Position numbers and translations under genes: made by a program
Notes under the pieces: model-generated
What the model saw: only the letters and a program-made list of their open reading frames with translations
Database searches by the model: none
What the model was told of the DNA's origin: nothing
DNA from: Siphonodentalium dalli
Lineage: Eukaryota; Mollusca; Scaphopoda; Gadilida; Siphonodentaliidae
DNA: 64,000 bases
Direction: 5' to 3'
Assembly: GCA_032622095.1 (NCBI GenBank)
Contig: CP136064.1
Span: 125,473,605-125,537,604, forward strand
Shown: positions 14,095 through 23,757 of the stretch, piece after piece
Position numbering within the stretch: the stretch's first letter is position 1
How the letters are laid out: each line of letters begins with the position of its first letter

Positions 14095-14157
14095 GCTATC
14101 GCTTTAGGTTACACTGGTGTAAATACTATAGGCAGCTCCCCCTGCGGTTGCGGGAGG

Positions 14158-14199
14158 AGTATAGAGTTTCACAGTTAAAACACTCTGGGCTGTGATTGG
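14158..14199 (-). promoter_or_regulatory. CCAAT/TATA-like pair in M451, doubtful
   Basis: On the minus strand a CCAAT box (14195-14199) is followed about 35 bases later by CTATACTC (14158-14164) and a C+G-rich stretch. The spacing resembles a polymerase II promoter pointing out of the MITE toward the 76-codon frame whose ATG is at 14039. Inference from motifs only. Confidence 0.2.
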
Positions 14200-14371
14200 T
14201 TGCATGAATTAAATGTAAACTGTTGACAAAAATTCAAGGAATCATTCTCCCACAAACTTCATTTGCCAAGAGGCCCATTCATTAAAGGTGAAGTCTGTTG
14301 TGGCTGTTTAGAAATTTTAAGTGTGATTGAAAAAATGACAATATTTTTTTAGTGCGGAACTGACCCTAGTC

Positions 14372-14461
14372 ATGAAAAAACGAAAATTTGAAGTGGATTC
14401 CCTGCTAGACGGTGTTGATTTTTTTATTGGGAAAGTTTCCACAGATGTCAAGCTCACATAA
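14372..14461 (+). CDS. Small ORF inside M451, 29 codons, doubtful
   Basis: Too short to be called with confidence. The protein begins MKKRKFEVDSLLDGVDFF and ends in VKLT-stop. It has a basic start (KKRK) and a mixed acidic and hydrophobic remainder, unlike the simple-sequence peptides of the other satellite frames. The frame is open upstream for 11 more codons, and a T-run followed by AG, resembling a splice acceptor, lies 20 bases before the ATG. This could be a captured exon, a relic of the parent transposon, or chance. All copies encode the same peptide except 41251-41702, where an extra T breaks the frame, so there is no sign of constraint beyond array homogenisation. I recognise no family. 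Confidence 0.2.
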   Translation: MKKRKFEVDSLLDGVDFFIGKVSTDVKLT

Positions 14462-14685
14462 TCCGAAGGCAGTTTGAACAGTTTCCATTTGACCTCTGAT
14501 GCAGATCAACAAACGTTAACACTGAAGCCTATGGGAAATATTTACACCAGTGTAACCTAAAGGGAAAAAATAGCTTTTTATCATTTTTGATTCCTGGGAG
14601 TCACTTTAAAGCTTTTTAATGCATTTTACAGAGCCTGGTCTTTCAGTCCAATGAATATCTCATGCTTAGTGTGGCTATTCTTGCT

Positions 14686-14713
14686 GCTGATGTCTTCTTT
14701 CACTTACATCAGC
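14686..14713. other. Hairpin in satellite core
   Basis: Perfect 8-bp stem (GCTGATGT at 14686-14693, ACATCAGC at 14706-14713) around a 12-base pyrimidine-rich loop. It is present in every unit at the same place. On the minus strand the stem-loop start reads GTAAGT, a splice-donor-like match, but no exon structure goes with it. Confidence 0.6.
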
Positions 14714-14799
14714 CAAAAAAATAGTAAGATTTTTCATAAAAAATGCCAATTTTTCAAGGTATTTTCAAAAAAATTCAAGGTGGTAATAGTCACATGATA

Positions 14800-14807
14800 A
14801 TGCAAAT
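14800..14807 (+). promoter_or_regulatory. Octamer-like ATGCAAAT in satellite core
   Basis: An exact match to the POU octamer motif, present in every unit (reverse in the left arm). No TATA or transcript unit is clearly tied to it, so it may be chance. Confidence 0.2.
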
Positions 14808-15453
14808 GACCCATAACATGAGCATGTCAACGACACATATATCAATTGTTATAAGAACCTAATCTAACAAGTATTTTGGATTTTATAGCCAGTGATATAC
14901 AGATATATATCATAAAAGTGTGTCATTTCCACTGGTGGGTATGGTCATTTGAAGGTTAATAGCACTAAAACTTGGACACATTTAAGAAAATGCTTCAGCA
15001 ATTCAAAGAGAGCATATCTTTATTCAACTAATTCAATATACACCCACATCCAGTTATCTTGGATCACCCTTGCAGACCTGAAAATGTCATATTTTATTCT
15101 TCAATGTGCTGATAAAGTCATGCGCTTGATGCTCAGCTGATCAGATCTGGACTCAATGACCTCACATCACCAGAAGTTCTCTCATGGAAAGAATATTGTA
15201 CAGTCTTCCATAGCTGATCCAAGTTTGCAACACCAGACCCCTAAAACTGAGTGAAAATGGGGCCTGAACATGACTGGTGGTGGAAAATTGTGCCTTTTTG
15301 ATGAATAATTTGTTAAAGGGGGTGGGGTTAAATTGTGTGTGATAAATAAAGAACCATAGGGGTGATATTGTTTTTGAACACATTTTTTCCATTGATGGGC
15401 AATTCTGAAGAAATGTAGGGAGTTACAATTATTCCGCGAAAAAGCGGGCTATC

Positions 15454-15463
15454 GCTTTAGGGA
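15454..15463 (+). other. Empty M451 site, GCTTTAGGGA class
   Basis: Same shortened junction as at 13,203, one filled unit further on. Confidence 0.85.
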
Positions 15464-16351
15464 AAAAATAGCTTTTTATCATTTTTGATTCCTGGGAGTC
15501 ACTTTAAAGCTTTTTAATGCATTTTACAGAGCCTGGTCTTTCAGTCCAATGAATATCTCATGCTTAGTGTGGCTATTCTTGCTGCTGATGTCTTCTTTCA
15601 CTTACATCAGCCAAAAAAATAGTAAGATTTTTCATAAAAAATGCCAATTTTTCAAGGTATTTTCAAAAAAATTCAAGGTGGTAATAGTCACATGATAATG
15701 CAAATGACCCATAACATGAGCATGTCAACGACACATATATCAATTGTTATAAGAACCTAATCTAACAAGTATTTTGGATTTTATAGCCAGTGATATACAG
15801 ATATATATCATAAAAGTGTGTCATTTCCACTGGTGGGTATGGTCATTTGAAGGTTAATAGCACTAAAACTTGGACACATTTAAGAAAATGCTTCAGCAAT
15901 TCAAAGAGAGCATATCTTTATTCAACTAATTCAATATACACCCACATCCAGTTATCTTGGATCACCCTTGCAGACCTGAAAATGTCATATTTTATTCTTC
16001 AATGTGCTGATAAAGTCATGCGCTTGATGCTCAGCTGATCAGATCTGGACTCAATGACCTCACATCACCAGAAGTTCTCTCATGGAAAGAATATTGTACA
16101 GTCTTCCATAGCTGATCCAAGTTTGCAACACCAGACCCCTAAAACTGAGTGAAAATGGGGCCTGAACATGACTGGTGGTGGAAAATTGTGCCTTTTTGAT
16201 GAATAATTTGTTAAAGGGGGTGGGGTTAAATTGTGTGTGATAAATAAAGAACCATAGGGGTGATATTGTTTTTGAACACATTTTTTCCATTGATGGGCAA
16301 TTCTGAAGAAATGTAGGGAGTTACAATTATTCCGCGAAAAAGCGGGCTATC

Positions 16352-16363
16352 GCTTTAAAGGGA
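16352..16363 (+). other. Empty M451 site, precise class
   Basis: GCTTTAAAGGGA, exactly the sequence expected with one TA and no element. Adjacent to a site of the shortened class. Confidence 0.85.
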
Positions 16364-17257
16364 AAAAATAGCTTTTTATCATTTTTGATTCCTGGGAGTC
16401 ACTTTAAAGCTTTTTAATGCATTTTACAGAGCCTGGTCTTTCAGTCCAATGAATATCTCATGCTTAGTGTGGCTATTCTTGCTGCTGATGTCTTCTTTCA
16501 CTTACATCAGCCAAAAAAATAGTAAGATTTTTCATAAAAAATGCCAATTTTTCAAGGTATTTTCAAAAAAATTCAAGGTGGTAATAGTCACATGATAATG
16601 CAAATGACCCATAACATGAGCATGTCAACGACACATATATCAATTGTTATAAGAACCTAATCTAACAAGTATTTTGGATTTTATAGCCAGTGATATACAG
16701 ATATATATCATAAAAGTGTGTCATTTCCACTGGTGGGTATGGTCATTTGAAGGTTAATAGCACTAAAACTTGGACACATTTAAGAAAATGCTTCAGCAAT
16801 TCAAAGAGAGCATATCTTTATTCAACTAATTCAATATACACCCACATCCAGTTATCTTGGATCACCCTTGCAGACCTGAAAATGTCATATTTTATTCTTC
16901 AATGTGCTGATAAAGTCATGCGCTTGATGCTCAGCTGATCAGATCTGGACTCAATGACCTCACATCACCAGAAGTTCTCTCATGGAAAGAATATTGTACA
17001 GTCTTCCATAGCTGATCCAAGTTTGCAACACCAGACCCCTAAAACTGAGTGAAAATGGGGCCTGAACATGACTGGTGGTGGAAAATTGTGCCTTTTTGAT
17101 GAATAATTTGTTAAAGGGGGTGGGGTTAAATTGTGTGTGATAAATAAAGAACCATAGGGGTGATATTGTTTTTGAACACATTTTTTCCATTGATGGGCAA
17201 TTCTGAAGAAATGTAGGGAGTTACAATTATTCCGCGAAAAAGCGGGCTATCGCTTTA

Positions 17258-17708
17258 GGTTACACTGGTGTAAATACTATAGGCAGCTCCCCCTGCGGTT
17301 GCGGGAGGAGTATAGAGTTTCACAGTTAAAACACTCTGGGCTGTGATTGGTTGCATGAATTAAATGTAAACTGTTGACAAAAATTCAAGGAATCATTCTC
17401 CCACAAACTTCATTTGCCAAGAGGCCCATTCATTAAAGGTGAAGTCTGTTGTGGCTGTTTAGAAATTTTAAGTGTGATTGAAAAAATGACAATATTTTTT
17501 TAGTGCGGAACTGACCCTAGTCATGAAAAAACGAAAATTTGAAGTGGATTCCCTGCTAGACGGTGTTGATTTTTTTATTGGGAAAGTTTCCACAGATGTC
17601 AAGCTCACATAATCCGAAGGCAGTTTGAACAGTTTCCATTTGACCTCTGATGCAGATCAACAAACGTTAACACTGAAGCCTATGGGAAATATTTACACCA
17701 GTGTAACC
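17258..17708 (+). mobile_element. M451 MITE, copy R2
   Basis: Intact copy directly after two empty units (13.2-16.4 kb holds three empty sites in all). Confidence 0.9.
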
Positions 17709-18610
17709 TAAAGGGAAAAAATAGCTTTTTATCATTTTTGATTCCTGGGAGTCACTTTAAAGCTTTTTAATGCATTTTACAGAGCCTGGTCTTTCAGTCC
17801 AATGAATATCTCATGCTTAGTGTGGCTATTCTTGCTGCTGATGTCTTCTTTCACTTACATCAGCCAAAAAAATAGTAAGATTTTTCATAAAAAATGCCAA
17901 TTTTTCAAGGTATTTTCAAAAAAATTCAAGGTGGTAATAGTCACATGATAATGCAAATGACCCATAACATGAGCATGTCAACGACACATATATCAATTGT
18001 TATAAGAACCTAATCTAACAAGTATTTTGGATTTTATAGCCAGTGATATACAGATATATATCATAAAAGTGTGTCATTTCCACTGGTGGGTATGGTCATT
18101 TGAAGGTTAATAGCACTAAAACTTGGACACATTTAAGAAAATGCTTCAGCAATTCATGGAGAGCATATCTTTATTCAACTAATTCAATATACACCCACAT
18201 CCAGTTATCTTGGATCACCCTTGCAGACCTGAAAATGTCATATTTTATTCTTCAATGTGCTGATAAAGTCATGCGCTTGATGCTCAGCTGATCAGATCTG
18301 GACTCAATGACCTCACATCACCAGAAGTTCTCTCATGGAAAGAATATTGTACAGTCTTCCATAGCTGATCCAAGTTTGCAACACCAGACCCCTAAAACTG
18401 AGTGAAAATGGGGCCTGAACATGACTGGTGGTGGAAAATTGTGCCTTTTTGATGAATAATTTGTTAAAGGGGGTGGGGTTAAATTGTGTGTGATAAATAA
18501 AGAACCATAGGGGTGATATTGTTTTTGAACACATTTTTTCCATTGATGGGCAATTCTGAAGAAATGTAGGGAGTTACAATTATTCCGCGAAAAAGCGGGC
18601 TATCGCTTTA

Positions 18611-19061
18611 GGTTACACTGGTGTAAATACTATAGGCAGCTCCCCCTGCGGTTGCGGGAGGAGTATAGAGTTTCACAGTTAAAACACTCTGGGCTGTGAT
18701 TGGTTGCATGAATTAAATGTAAACTGTTGACAAAAATTCAAGGAATCATTCTCCCACAAACTTCATTTGCCAAGAGGCCCATTCATTAAAGGTGAAGTCT
18801 GTTGTGGCTGTTTAGAAATTTTAAGTGTGATTGAAAAAATGACAATATTTTTTTAGTGCGGAACTGACCCTAGTCATGAAAAAACGAAAATTTGAAGTGG
18901 ATTCCCTGCTAGACGGTGTTGATTTTTTTATTGGGAAAGTTTCCACAGATGTCAAGCTCACATAATCCGAAGGCAGTTTGAACAGTTTCCATTTGACCTC
19001 TGATGCAGATCAACAAACGTTAACACTGAAGCCTATGGGAAATATTTACACCAGTGTAACC
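18611..19061 (+). mobile_element. M451 MITE, copy R3
   Basis: Intact copy in the unit carrying the TG marker at 18157-18158. Confidence 0.9.
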
Positions 19062-19963
19062 TAAAGGGAAAAAATAGCTTTTTATCATTTTTGATTCCTG
19101 GGAGTCACTTTAAAGCTTTTTAATGCATTTTACAGAGCCTGGTCTTTCAGTCCAATGAATATCTCATGCTTAGTGTGGCTATTCTTGCTGCTGATGTCTT
19201 CTTTCACTTACATCAGCCAAAAAAATAGTAAGATTTTTCATAAAAAATGCCAATTTTTCAAGGTATTTTCAAAAAAATTCAAGGTGGTAATAGTCACATG
19301 ATAATGCAAATGACCCATAACATGAGCATGTCAACGACACATATATCAATTGTTATAAGAACCTAATCTAACAAGTATTTTGGATTTTATAGCCAGTGAT
19401 ATACAGATATATATCATAAAAGTGTGTCATTTCCACTGGTGGGTATGGTCATTTGAAGGTTAATAGCACTAAAACTTGGACACATTTAAGAAAATGCTTC
19501 AGCAATTCAAGGAGAGCATATCTTTATTCAACTAATTCAATATACACCCACATCCAGTTATCTTGGATCACCCTTGCAGACCTGAAAATGTCATATTTTA
19601 TTCTTCAATGTGCTGATAAAGTCATGCGCTTGATGCTCAGCTGATCAGATCTGGACTCAATGACCTCACATCACCAGAAGTTCTCTCATGGAAAGAATAT
19701 TGTACAGTCTTCCATAGCTGATCCAAGTTTGCAACACCAGACCCCTAAAACTGAGTGAAAATGGGGCCTGAACATGACTGGTGGTGGAAAATTGTGCCTT
19801 TTTGATGAATAATTTGTTAAAGGGGGTGGGGTTAAATTGTGTGTGATAAATAAAGAACCATAGGGGTGATATTGTTTTTGAACACATTTTTTCCATTGAT
19901 GGGCAATTCTGAAGAAATGTAGGGAGTTACAATTATTCCGCGAAAAAGCGGGCTATCGCTTTA

Positions 19964-20414
19964 GGTTACACTGGTGTAAATACTATAGGCAGCTCCCCCT
20001 GCGGTTGCGGGAGGAGTATAGAGTTTCACAGTTAAAACACTCTGGGCTGTGATTGGTTGCATGAATTAAATGTAAACTGTTGACAAAAATTCAAGGAATC
20101 ATTCTCCCACAAACTTCATTTGCCAAGAGGCCCATTCATTAAAGGTGAAGTCTGTTGTGGCTGTTTAGAAATTTTAAGTGTGATTGAAAAAATGACAATA
20201 TTTTTTTAGTGCGGAACTGACCCTAGTCATGAAAAAACGAAAATTTGAAGTGGATTCCCTGCTAGACGGTGTTGATTTTTTTATTGGGAAAGTTTCCACA
20301 GATGTCAAGCTCACATAATCCGAAGGCAGTTTGAACAGTTTCCATTTGACCTCTGATGCAGATCAACAAACGTTAACACTGAAGCCTATGGGAAATATTT
20401 ACACCAGTGTAACC
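19964..20414 (+). mobile_element. M451 MITE, copy R4
   Basis: Intact copy, the last before the large element at 20785. Confidence 0.9.
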
Positions 20415-20804
20415 TAAAGGGAAAAAATAGCTTTTTATCATTTTTGATTCCTGGGAGTCACTTTAAAGCTTTTTAATGCATTTTACAGAGCCTGGTCTTT
20501 CAGTCCAATGAATATCTCATGCTTAGTGTGGCTATTCTTGCTGCTGATGTCTTCTTTCACTTACATCAGCCAAAAAAATAGTAAGATTTTTCATAAAAAA
20601 TGCCAATTTTTCAAGGTATTTTCAAAAAAATTCAAGGTGGTAATAGTCACATGATAATGCAAATGACCCATAACATGAGCATGTCAACGACACATATATC
20701 AATTGTTATAAGAACCTAATCTAACAAGTATTTTGGATTTTATAGCCAGTGATATACAGATATATATCATAAAAGTGTGTCATTCCCTTACCAAAACCGA
20801 ACGC

Positions 20805-21175
20805 CATTATTTAGCGTTTGCTTAGCGATTACCCTTAGCGTTTTCTTAGCGTTTCCTTAGCGTTCAAATGCATAAAATAAACGCTAAGATGAATGGGGCA
20901 AACAAATGTTAAGCTTAGCGTTCAAACGCTATCTTAGCGTTTGGTTAGCGTTTGGTTAGCGTGTATATAGGGTGAAATATTTATGAGCTTAGCGTTCGAA
21001 CGCTAAGCTTAGCGTTTGAACGCTTACCTCATTTGCATATTGTTGGTATGTTGGCAAATATACTGTTGCAATTCCTTAGCGTTTCCTTATTCCTTAGCGT
21101 TTCCTTAGCGTTTCCTAAGCGTTTTCTTAGCGTTTCCTTAGCGTTCAAATATAATCATTTAAACGCTAATATTAA
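20805..21175. repeat. Left subterminal TTAGCG motif block
   Basis: About 19 TTAGCG motifs in both directions in roughly 370 bp, mostly extended as CTTAGCGTTT. A perfect 24-bp palindrome centred on TTCGAA lies at 20986-21009. A 61-codon frame here (21033-21218) starts with TTG and only translates the repeats, so it is not called as a gene. The block would suit multiple binding sites for an element-encoded protein. Confidence 0.85.
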
Positions 21176-21219
21176 CCCTCAAGTTACTGAATGGTACAGT
21201 CTTCTGGTTATGACTTAAA

Positions 21220-21959
21220 GGCTGCTTAGAAATGCCTCTCCGTTTGCTCACACATATTTAGAATATGCATTTTTTTTAAATGTTACAGTACCTTACATTC
21301 TTTTCCTAAAAATTCACTAACTCATTCACTGATTGTTGACTCTCCCAAAATATTCCTTCCTCATGGTGGAATTATGAACTGTAGGCTACTCCAATTTCAG
21401 AATCAATAGAATTTATTCAAATATAATCAAATGATCTTAGCCTGATTTTCCTCTCATCTTCATATGCTATAATTACTGGGTGAAGGACAGTGTGAAATTC
21501 ATCAAAACCTGGTGGTGTGCTATAAAAGATTGAGTGAAACATATATAGCAGGGTTATGAAGTTTTTTAACTCTGTCTTTCACTCGGTCACAATAACATGT
21601 GAAGGCCAGAGGAAATTCAGGCTATAACAAAACAGTAATTAATATATAACATTCTATCCTGATCGAGTTCTTTTCTTTACTTTAGTGATTCATTTCTGAA
21701 AACAATAAAAGAAAAAATTAAGATTTCCAAGAATCATTGATGAAATTTCCTTCAATTTAACACAATTAAGCAACTTTACTCTGCATGCTTTCTTTGTTTT
21801 ATGCAAAATGGTCCCCCACAGTTGTATTTGACAAACTAATTTTCAAGGACATCCCTTGCGATCAGGCACAATCACCTGCAGGTCTTCTGATTGAGTTACT
21901 TTACACAAAATTATTTGTCTAGCTGTGCGGTCATAAACTTGGCATTAATATATACTTAC
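21220..21959. other. E4780 interior, left part: no gene seen
   Basis: A+T-rich sequence between the left motif block and the candidate exons. On the minus strand near 21848-21898 a short open stretch ends in a stop, which could be a terminal exon, but its phase is not settled. Otherwise nothing recognised. Confidence 0.4.
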
Positions 21960-22021
21960 ACGATGTACCAAACAATGTTGCACATTCTTATGACGCATGA
22001 AAAGGTATGATATCATACATG
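21960..22021 (-). other. Possible downstream exon F, weak
   Basis: On the minus strand an acceptor (ACTGTCCAG) precedes 22021 and a GTAAGT donor follows 21960. Joined to exon E, the frame reads about 11 codons and then a TAA. A shorter version with acceptor before 21986 stays open for 8 codons. Splice signals only; no protein match known. Confidence 0.2.
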
Positions 22022-22061
22022 CTGGACAGTATGACATCCATATGAGACAAGAATAACTTAC

Positions 22062-22200
22062 CCTTCATTAGACTTGAAATTATCATACGAAATCTTCATC
22101 CGACTTCTGTCATTTGTACACTTTGAGCATATTTTAGCATTAACGTCAGTCTCCATCATGATGTCCCACATCTCTTTTTTGGAGACCGAAATTATGAATT
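22062..22200 (-). CDS. Candidate exon E of a spliced gene in E4780
   Basis: 139-nt segment with a good acceptor (CTTCAATTTTCAG before 22200) and donor (GTAAGT after 22062, exon ending AAGG). One frame is open for 45 codons: it begins FIISVSKKEMWDIMMETDVN and includes ICSKC (a CxxC pair), then TNDRSRMKISYDNFKSNE. Two leading bases (AA) fit the single G left by exon C, so the two join in frame across a ~1.4-kb intron that contains the 77-bp nested insertion. It leaves two bases (GG). Possible continuations are an exon with acceptor before 22021, which stops after about 11 codons, or one starting at 21986 (27 nt, donor GTAAGT after 21960). A poly(A)-signal match (AATAAA on the minus strand) lies at 21412-21417. 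Function unknown; it could be an element-encoded protein or a captured host gene piece. Confidence 0.42.
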
Positions 22201-22961
22201 CTGAAAATTGAAGAATTAATATAATGATAACTATTTAAAGGCTTCGTACATGTATCACCTGATTATTGATCAATTTCATGATTGGCTTATTTATTACAAC
22301 TGTAATGCATAGCATGACATATTTCCTGATTTGCAGTTTGGAAAGGGTGCAGTGCTGAAAGTTTGAATGGATGTTAATTAATGGATGAAATAGTTTGTAT
22401 GTGGATATCCTTCTTCCCATGCTGGTATATTATAGTAGTATACCAAAGGACATTACAATCCAATAATTGGTACTGAAGCTACATTCATACAATGCAGAAT
22501 ATCTGTACAGGGTTACAGGCTGAGCATATATCTGTTTCCAAAGTCAAACATAGGGCATATGTTCTTCTTATTAGGTGCACTACAGCCAACTTATAGAATA
22601 TATGTGTTTTATGTGTATTGTCAAACCATGAAATATTATCTGCTGAGAAAATTTATAACTCATCAATTCTGCTGTTAAGTTAATTTTTTTGGTAATACCC
22701 AAAATTTAATATGGAGTTCATATATTCATTATAAGTAGAAATCCCATACAACAAAGCATATAAATGACAGATAAATGTTTAGCACAATGGAAATTCTATA
22801 TTGAGGGGACCTGGTAAATTAACCTATTAATTGTACTGTATTTAAAGTATGAAGCTTAATTACCCTTCTAATATTGCTATCTTTACTAAATTTGACAGAG
22901 ATAATTGTTTTGACTCCTTGCACTGGTACATTTCAAGTAGATTTCAAGTAGATTTCCTTAC

Positions 22962-23025
22962 TGTAGTCATGCAGTTTCTTCTCAAATCTTCTGTGACTGT
23001 TTCTTTGAAAAAGAAATTGTGATCT
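22962..23025 (-). other. Possible alternative exon D, weak
   Basis: 64-nt segment with a strong acceptor (TTTCAATTTCAG before 23025) and a GTAAGG donor (after 22962). Two frames are open, but neither accepts the phase left by exon C; the frame exon C would impose meets a stop. Either a poison/alternative exon or chance. Confidence 0.18.
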
Positions 23026-23206
23026 CTGAAATTGAAATAGAATAAGTCATAGTTAAAGCTATGCTGGTGTTATTCAAGCCATATTTTTATTTTAAAAATT
23101 GTAGGTAGAAATTTAATTAGCACTTCAAAGTTAATTCGCATGCATGGGCATCATGCATATATATATATACACCCATAGTAAGTTTCATTTAAATATTGCA
23201 ATATAT

Positions 23207-23283
23207 CAGGGGTGGCATCAGCATTTCCCCAATGCAGGGGCTACTTTATAATACAATTGACCCCTCCCCTGATTCCACCCCTA
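23207..23283 (+). mobile_element. 77-bp hAT-like MITE nested in E4780
   Basis: Starts CAGGGGTGGCATCAG and ends with the complement of TAGGGGTGGAATCAG (13 of 15 bases matching). It is flanked by an 8-bp direct duplication CAATATAT at 23199-23206 and 23284-23291. CAGGGG-type ends with 8-bp duplications are the signature of hAT elements. Far too short to code; a minimal MITE or internally deleted remnant. It lies inside the presumed intron between candidate exons C and E. Confidence 0.72.
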
Positions 23284-23419
23284 CAATATATTAATATGTA
23301 GATTAAACCCTGGATATGTGAGTCATTTGTTTTTATTCAAATTGGTTTATCCTTATGAGATTGATATATTAAATCCCATTTATACAGGGTTGTGCATGGT
23401 TTAAAGGGAATCCAAAAAT

Positions 23420-23500
23420 CTGTGAGAGAGTAGTTGAATTGTGGAGGGCCTAGCTAGCTTGTAATGGTTCGATCCCTGTAGCTAAGATTTGATATTGCCT
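23420..23500 (+). other. Possible tRNA-derived SINE relic, weak
   Basis: GGTTCGATCCC at 23466-23476 matches the polymerase III B-box consensus, and CTTGTAA just before it resembles an anticodon loop. The spacing is about ten bases too short for a tRNA and no clear A box is seen, so at best a decayed fragment. The same sequence is at 36320-36400. Confidence 0.2.
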
Positions 23501-23635
23501 TTGTGTGTGACTGCATGAAAGATGATCATGCCAATATTAATTGTACTGTACATTCTCTCTATATAAAATATCATATTTTGAAGTTTCATGAGGCTATAAG
23601 CAACATAAATTAATTTGAATTATGAAAGTACTTAC

Positions 23636-23757
23636 CAGAGACACAAATAATGGTTTCCCGGCCATTCAGGTGCTGTTGATTCTGTGAGACTTCATAAATT
23701 AATCCATCAAAAACACAGAAAAATGATCTCTTTTCGCATTGCTTTTTTGAACAAAAT
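23636..23757 (-). CDS. Candidate exon C of a spliced gene in E4780
   Basis: 122-nt segment bounded on the minus strand by an acceptor (TTATACTCAG before 23757) and a GTAAGT donor (after 23636). Only one frame is open, for 40 codons: it begins FCSKKQCEKRSFFCVFDG, continues LIYEVSQNQQHLNGRETIIC and ends VS. It enters in phase 2 and leaves one base (G). It is rich in cysteine (C2, C7, C14, C38) and reads like a real protein, not a chance frame in A+T-rich DNA. The next candidate exon (22062-22200) begins with two bases in the matching phase, giving a Glu codon across the join. I recognise no family; metal binding is a guess from the cysteines. An internal acceptor (TCTCACAG, before 23698) is possible. 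The upstream exon was not found with confidence. Confidence 0.4.

Larger units (their letters stand above)
14107..14557 (+). mobile_element. M451 MITE, copy R1 (reference)
   Basis: Reference forward copy. TA duplicates lie at 14105-14106 and 14558-14559; 451 bp plus one TA accounts exactly for the difference between the 1,353- and 900-bp units. Inside are a C+G-rich segment with a CTCCC/GGGAG stem near the left end, a CCAAT-type box on the minus strand at 14195-14199, and a 29-codon ATG frame at 14372-14461. There is no transposase sequence, so mobility would need a transposase in trans. Confidence 0.92.
14560..15459 (+). repeat. Reference S900 core unit (empty type)
   Basis: A complete core unit running from one MITE insertion site to the next, used as reference for the internal parts. 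In order it holds an A/T-run segment with a hairpin at 14686-14713, an octamer-like ATGCAAAT at 14800-14807, a TATATATC-rich stretch near 14900, a 63-codon open frame that starts with TTG (14949-15140), a 76-codon ATG frame on the other strand (15162-15392), and a small C+G hairpin just before the MITE site. Neither frame resembles a known protein. Confidence 0.85.
12317..20784 (+). repeat. Satellite array, forward, mixed unit lengths
   Basis: Forward units starting partway through a monomer at the inversion junction. Repeat intervals are 898, 1353, 898, 900, 1353 and 1353 bp. Short units lack the nested 451-bp element and long ones have it. Marker changes: A-to-G at 12417 and 13315 (first two units), AA-to-TG at 18157-18158, and A-to-G at 19511. 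The array is interrupted at 20784/20785 by the 4,780-bp element. No gene is recognisable. Confidence 0.97.

Noticed and set aside
14075-14098. CENP-B-box-like sequence near the C+G hairpin
   Set aside because: Only the CGGG half fits; the required TTCG half and its spacing do not match.
14949-15140. 63-codon open frame repeated in every satellite unit
   Set aside because: It starts with TTG, not ATG; it has no recognisable domain. Its apparent conservation is explained by array identity, and amino-acid changes (K to Q, W or R, loss of one D) occur as freely as other changes.
15162-15392. 76-codon ATG frame on the opposite strand of every unit
   Set aside because: No family resemblance, unremarkable composition for A+T-rich DNA, and conserved only as part of the satellite. 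Kept in mind only for the promoter-like motifs upstream.
14560-15459. Tandem 5S rRNA, U-snRNA or histone gene repeat
   Set aside because: No recognisable 5S internal promoter, snRNA core or histone coding sequence on either strand.
358-16363. Ciliate-type internal eliminated sequences as an explanation for TA-bounded presence/absence
   Set aside because: TA boundaries and variable loss fit superficially, but M451 is one repeated element at one site in a satellite, and several junctions are imprecise; ordinary MITE loss is simpler.
20805-21175. TTAGCG arrays as telomere-type repeats
   Set aside because: Motifs are in both orientations, irregularly spaced, and bounded by the element ends; not a head-to-tail TTAGGG-type array.
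21033-21218. 61-codon frame at the left end of the large element
   Set aside because: TTG start, and the peptide is a translation of the TTAGCGTTTCC repeats.
22235-22420. 61-codon minus-strand frame
   Set aside because: No coding character, and it overlaps the region between better splice-bounded candidates.
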